Shown in pieces: positions 23,276-24,960 of a stretch of 24,960 nt of DNA. The notes beneath the pieces were generated by a model. That model saw nothing but the letters and a program-made list of their open reading frames with translations, was not told where the DNA came from and ran no database searches. Each line of letters starts with the position of its first letter. The stretch's first letter is position 1. Made by a program: the position numbers and the translations under genes. This DNA comes from Chloroflexota bacterium. GTDB lineage: Bacteria > Chloroflexota > UBA6077 > CF-72. Where the stretch lies: the NCBI GenBank assembly GCA_019247135.1, contig JAFAPL010001105.1, forward strand, positions 1 through 24,960, in the 5' to 3' direction.

Positions 23276-24574
23276 TACCTGCAGCTGAAATGCGTCCTGT
23301 GGGTCCACCGTACGGCCCGGATCGGAGTGCACGTACAGGTAGTACGTGCCACCGGGCAGGTCAGCCTCGATGTGCTCGGGCGTGGTGCCTTCTTGCATCG
23401 ATTGGTCGATGATGGTGCCTGACGCGTCGACGAGGTACAGGTCGTAATCGGCGGGAAGGTTGACCAGGTCGGCGGAGAGATGCAGGCCAGAGCTCGGCAC
23501 ACTCAGGTCGACAGGCACGGTATCGCCCGGGTTCTGAATGGCCGCCTGCCCGAAGAGCGCATTGCCCGGCGCGCACTGCATCGCGGGCAGCGGCGAGGCC
23601 GCGATGCAGAGAGCCTCGAGTGGCGGGTCGTCGGGGGCCGCATCGGTCGGCGCATTGGCGTTGACCACCGTGAGCGCATCGAGCGGCGGGTCCGTCGCGC
23701 CACTCCATTCGATAACGCCCGAGGCGGGCGGGGCCGCGGCCCAGTGCATCGCCCCGTCCGGAAGCGCGGCAAACGTCAGCAGGTTGGTAGAACAGCGCCA
23801 GTACGCCAGTCCCGTGGTGGTCAGCTGCTGCGTGTCGCAGTTGTCCGGATTGCCATGCTCGTCCTCGGTGGGATCACCCATGATCGGCCCGAGTTCGTCC
23901 TTCAGTTGCGCGAAGCCAAGCACGAACTGAGGCCCGGTCGGCGAGGGCGGCGCCTCGGGAGTTGGAGGGGGAGGCGGCGGTGGCGGCGGCGGCGGGACAA
24001 AGGTCGCCTTCGGCTGCGGCGGGGGCGTGTCTGCGCCGGGCGCGGCCGGGGTGGGGGTCGGCGTGGCGCGGCGCGGACTCGAGCCGCCACTGCCACTGCC
24101 ACTGCTACTGGAGCTGCTACTGCTAGTGGCGGCTGGCCGCGGCGTTGGCGTCGGTGCTGACGGCGGCGCCGAGGTCGGTTGAGGCTGCGCCGCGGGCTGC
24201 GGAGCCGGCGCCGCAGGGGGCTGTGCTGGCGGCGGCGGGGCGGGCTGCGGCGCTGGCGGCGCGGGCTGTGGCGGCGGGGGCACCGGGGGAGCGGGAGTCG
24301 GCGGACGCGGCGTGCTCGTGGGACGTGGCGTTGCGGTCGGGGGTATGGGTGTCGGCGACGGCGCAACGGTCGGCGTGGCCGGTGGCGGGGCTGAGGTCGG
24401 CGGAGGGTTGGCCGGGACGGGCGTTGCAGTCGCGGGCGGCGGAGTCGGCTTCTTATCGTCGGCCTGCACACTCTGGGCGTGCGCGCTGGGCAGACTCAAG
24501 GCGGAGCTCATCACGCACACAGCCAGAGCGGTTGAGAAGAGCGCCGCGCGACGAAAGCGTTGAAATTGTGGCAT
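23264..24574 (-). CDS. Secreted Pro/Thr-rich protein with PPC-like C-terminal domain
   Basis: A 436-residue protein. A clear signal peptide (1-33: Arg-rich start, hydrophobic core, cleavage after SAHA) is followed by a low-complexity region of about 170 residues made of Pro, Thr, Ala and Gln, with a run of eight serines and a run of eleven prolines. This is a typical extended stalk. A small domain with a Cys pair (NCDTQQ, YWRCSTN) and another with two more cysteines follow. The last 90 residues look like a bacterial pre-peptidase C-terminal (PPC) beta-sandwich: NPGDTVPVDLSV, LPADYDLYLVDASG, LPGGTYYLYVHSD. Such domains are found on secreted proteins and may help surface binding. ATG 24574 is chosen for the signal peptide; ATG 24619 would add 15 residues. 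It may share a transcript with the parB-like gene. Confidence 0.82.
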   Translation of the reverse strand: MPQFQRFRRAALFSTALAVCVMSSALSLPSAHAQSVQADDKKPTPPPATATPVPANPPPTSAPPPATPTVAPSPTPIPPTATPRPTSTPRPPTPAPPVPPPPQPAPPAPQPAPPPPAQPPAAPAPQPAAQPQPTSAPPSAPTPTPRPAATSSSSSSSSGSGSGGSSPRRATPTPTPAAPGADTPPPQPKATFVPPPPPPPPPPPTPEAPPSPTGPQFVLGFAQLKDELGPIMGDPTEDEHGNPDNCDTQQLTTTGLAYWRCSTNLLTFAALPDGAMHWAAAPPASGVIEWSGATDPPLDALTVVNANAPTDAAPDDPPLEALCIAASPLPAMQCAPGNALFGQAAIQNPGDTVPVDLSVPSSGLHLSADLVNLPADYDLYLVDASGTIIDQSMQEGTTPEHIEADLPGGTYYLYVHSDPGRTVDPQDAFQLQVHVS

Positions 24575-24637
24575 GCGAGATACGGGGAACAGCACGAACG
24601 TTTGGGAAGTGTGCCGCATTCAGCGTACCATGTACCG

Positions 24638-24960
24638 GTGCTGGACGGCTTGCGCGACTGGCGTGACGGGCGCGATTTGACTGGCGCGCTGGTCCCGGTT
24701 GTTGGCAGTTTGGGGCTCGCGCTGGTGGTCGGCGCCGCGGCAGCAATCCTGGCCGCCGGGCCGCAAACGCTCTTGCGGAGCGCGTCGCGGGTTTCGGTCG
24801 CCGGTACGAGTCGAGTGGTGGCGGAGCAAACGCGGTCCGCAACGACGAGTGTAGAGACGTCGGTGCCAACGGCTGGTGCACCTGCGTTGGTTGACGCTGC
24901 TACGGTGAATCCAACAGCGCCGCCCACGGAGGCTCCGACCGCGCTGCCGACGACTGCGCC
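24638..24960 (+). CDS. Start of a membrane-anchored Thr/Pro-rich protein, cut by the window edge
   Basis: From GTG 24638 the frame stays open to the last base (107 codons) and has no stop in the window. The first residues are charged (LDGLRDWRDGRD). A transmembrane helix follows at about 20-43 (ALVPVVGSLGLALVVGAAAA, then ILAAG). After that comes a Ser/Thr/Ala/Pro-rich stretch typical of an extracellular linker (NPTAPPTEAPTALPTT). This layout occurs in sortases, secreted hydrolases and adhesion-type proteins, but no domain is visible yet. It is divergent from the PPC-domain gene, with 63 bases between the start codons. The exact start is uncertain because no strong ribosome site precedes it. 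Confidence 0.6.
   Translation, partial: MLDGLRDWRDGRDLTGALVPVVGSLGLALVVGAAAAILAAGPQTLLRSASRVSVAGTSRVVAEQTRSATTSVETSVPTAGAPALVDAATVNPTAPPTEAPTALPTTA

Noticed and set aside
24092..24126. Tandem CACTGC-like hexamers that look like a short repeat array
   Set aside because: They encode the serine run of the secreted protein on the minus strand; there are no spacers or separate units as in a CRISPR array.
24638..24960. Sortase or LPxTG-type protein at the right edge
   Set aside because: Only an anchor and a Thr/Pro linker are visible; no catalytic or sorting motif falls inside the window.

Overview
The window is high-GC bacterial DNA, densely coding, with no gene-free stretch longer than about 170 bases. 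No rRNA, tRNA, CRISPR array or transposase was seen. The family mix (Ser/Thr kinases with FHA partners, LysM and Thr/Pro-rich secreted proteins, a Uma2-family nuclease, RskA-type anti-sigma factor, large TPR regulators) and the GC content suggest a Chloroflexota-like or related high-GC soil or thermophilic bacterium. That placement is an inference; there is no marker gene here to prove it.

Layout. (1) 1-1228: the C-terminal end of a TPR-type regulator running in from the left, then a six-helix membrane protein. (2) 1339-2938: a B3-like metallo-beta-lactamase-fold hydrolase (minus) and a divergent pyridoxamine-phosphate-oxidase-like general stress protein. (3) 2939-5169: a tight three-gene minus-strand operon with a helical membrane protein, a long coiled-coil protein with a C-terminal membrane anchor, and a DUF697-like membrane protein. 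No GTPase is present. The GC content here is visibly lower than to the right. (4) 5335-5907: a secreted collagen-like protein with two hairpins at its end.

(5) 6023-12210: the most striking part, a plus-strand set of five genes. It encodes a polyprenol-phosphate-mannose-synthase-like glycosyltransferase, a membrane GT2 with a QxxRW motif, and an 896-residue protein that joins a GT-C (PMT/ArnT-like) membrane glycosyltransferase to a glycoside hydrolase family 8 domain with its catalytic acidic residues in place. An ECF sigma factor and its RskA-like zinc anti-sigma factor follow. The inferred role is making and trimming a surface polysaccharide or glycan: gene one would supply the lipid-linked sugar, the GT-C half would use it outside the membrane, and the GH8 half would cut a beta-glycan.

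(6) 12221-15057: a PknB-like kinase and, overlapping it, an M48 metalloprotease fused to an FHA phosphothreonine-binding domain; this looks like a signalling pair. (7) 15186-19039: a LysM membrane-anchored protein and a 953-residue protein of unknown function. (8) 19193-22210: a Uma2-family nuclease followed closely by an enoyl-CoA hydratase/isomerase and an acyl-CoA synthetase. (9) 22254-24574 (minus): a ParB-like protein without a ParA, preceded by a parS-like palindrome, and upstream of it a secreted Pro/Thr-rich protein with a PPC-like C-terminal domain. (10) From 24638, a divergent membrane-anchored Thr/Pro-rich protein that runs off the right edge.
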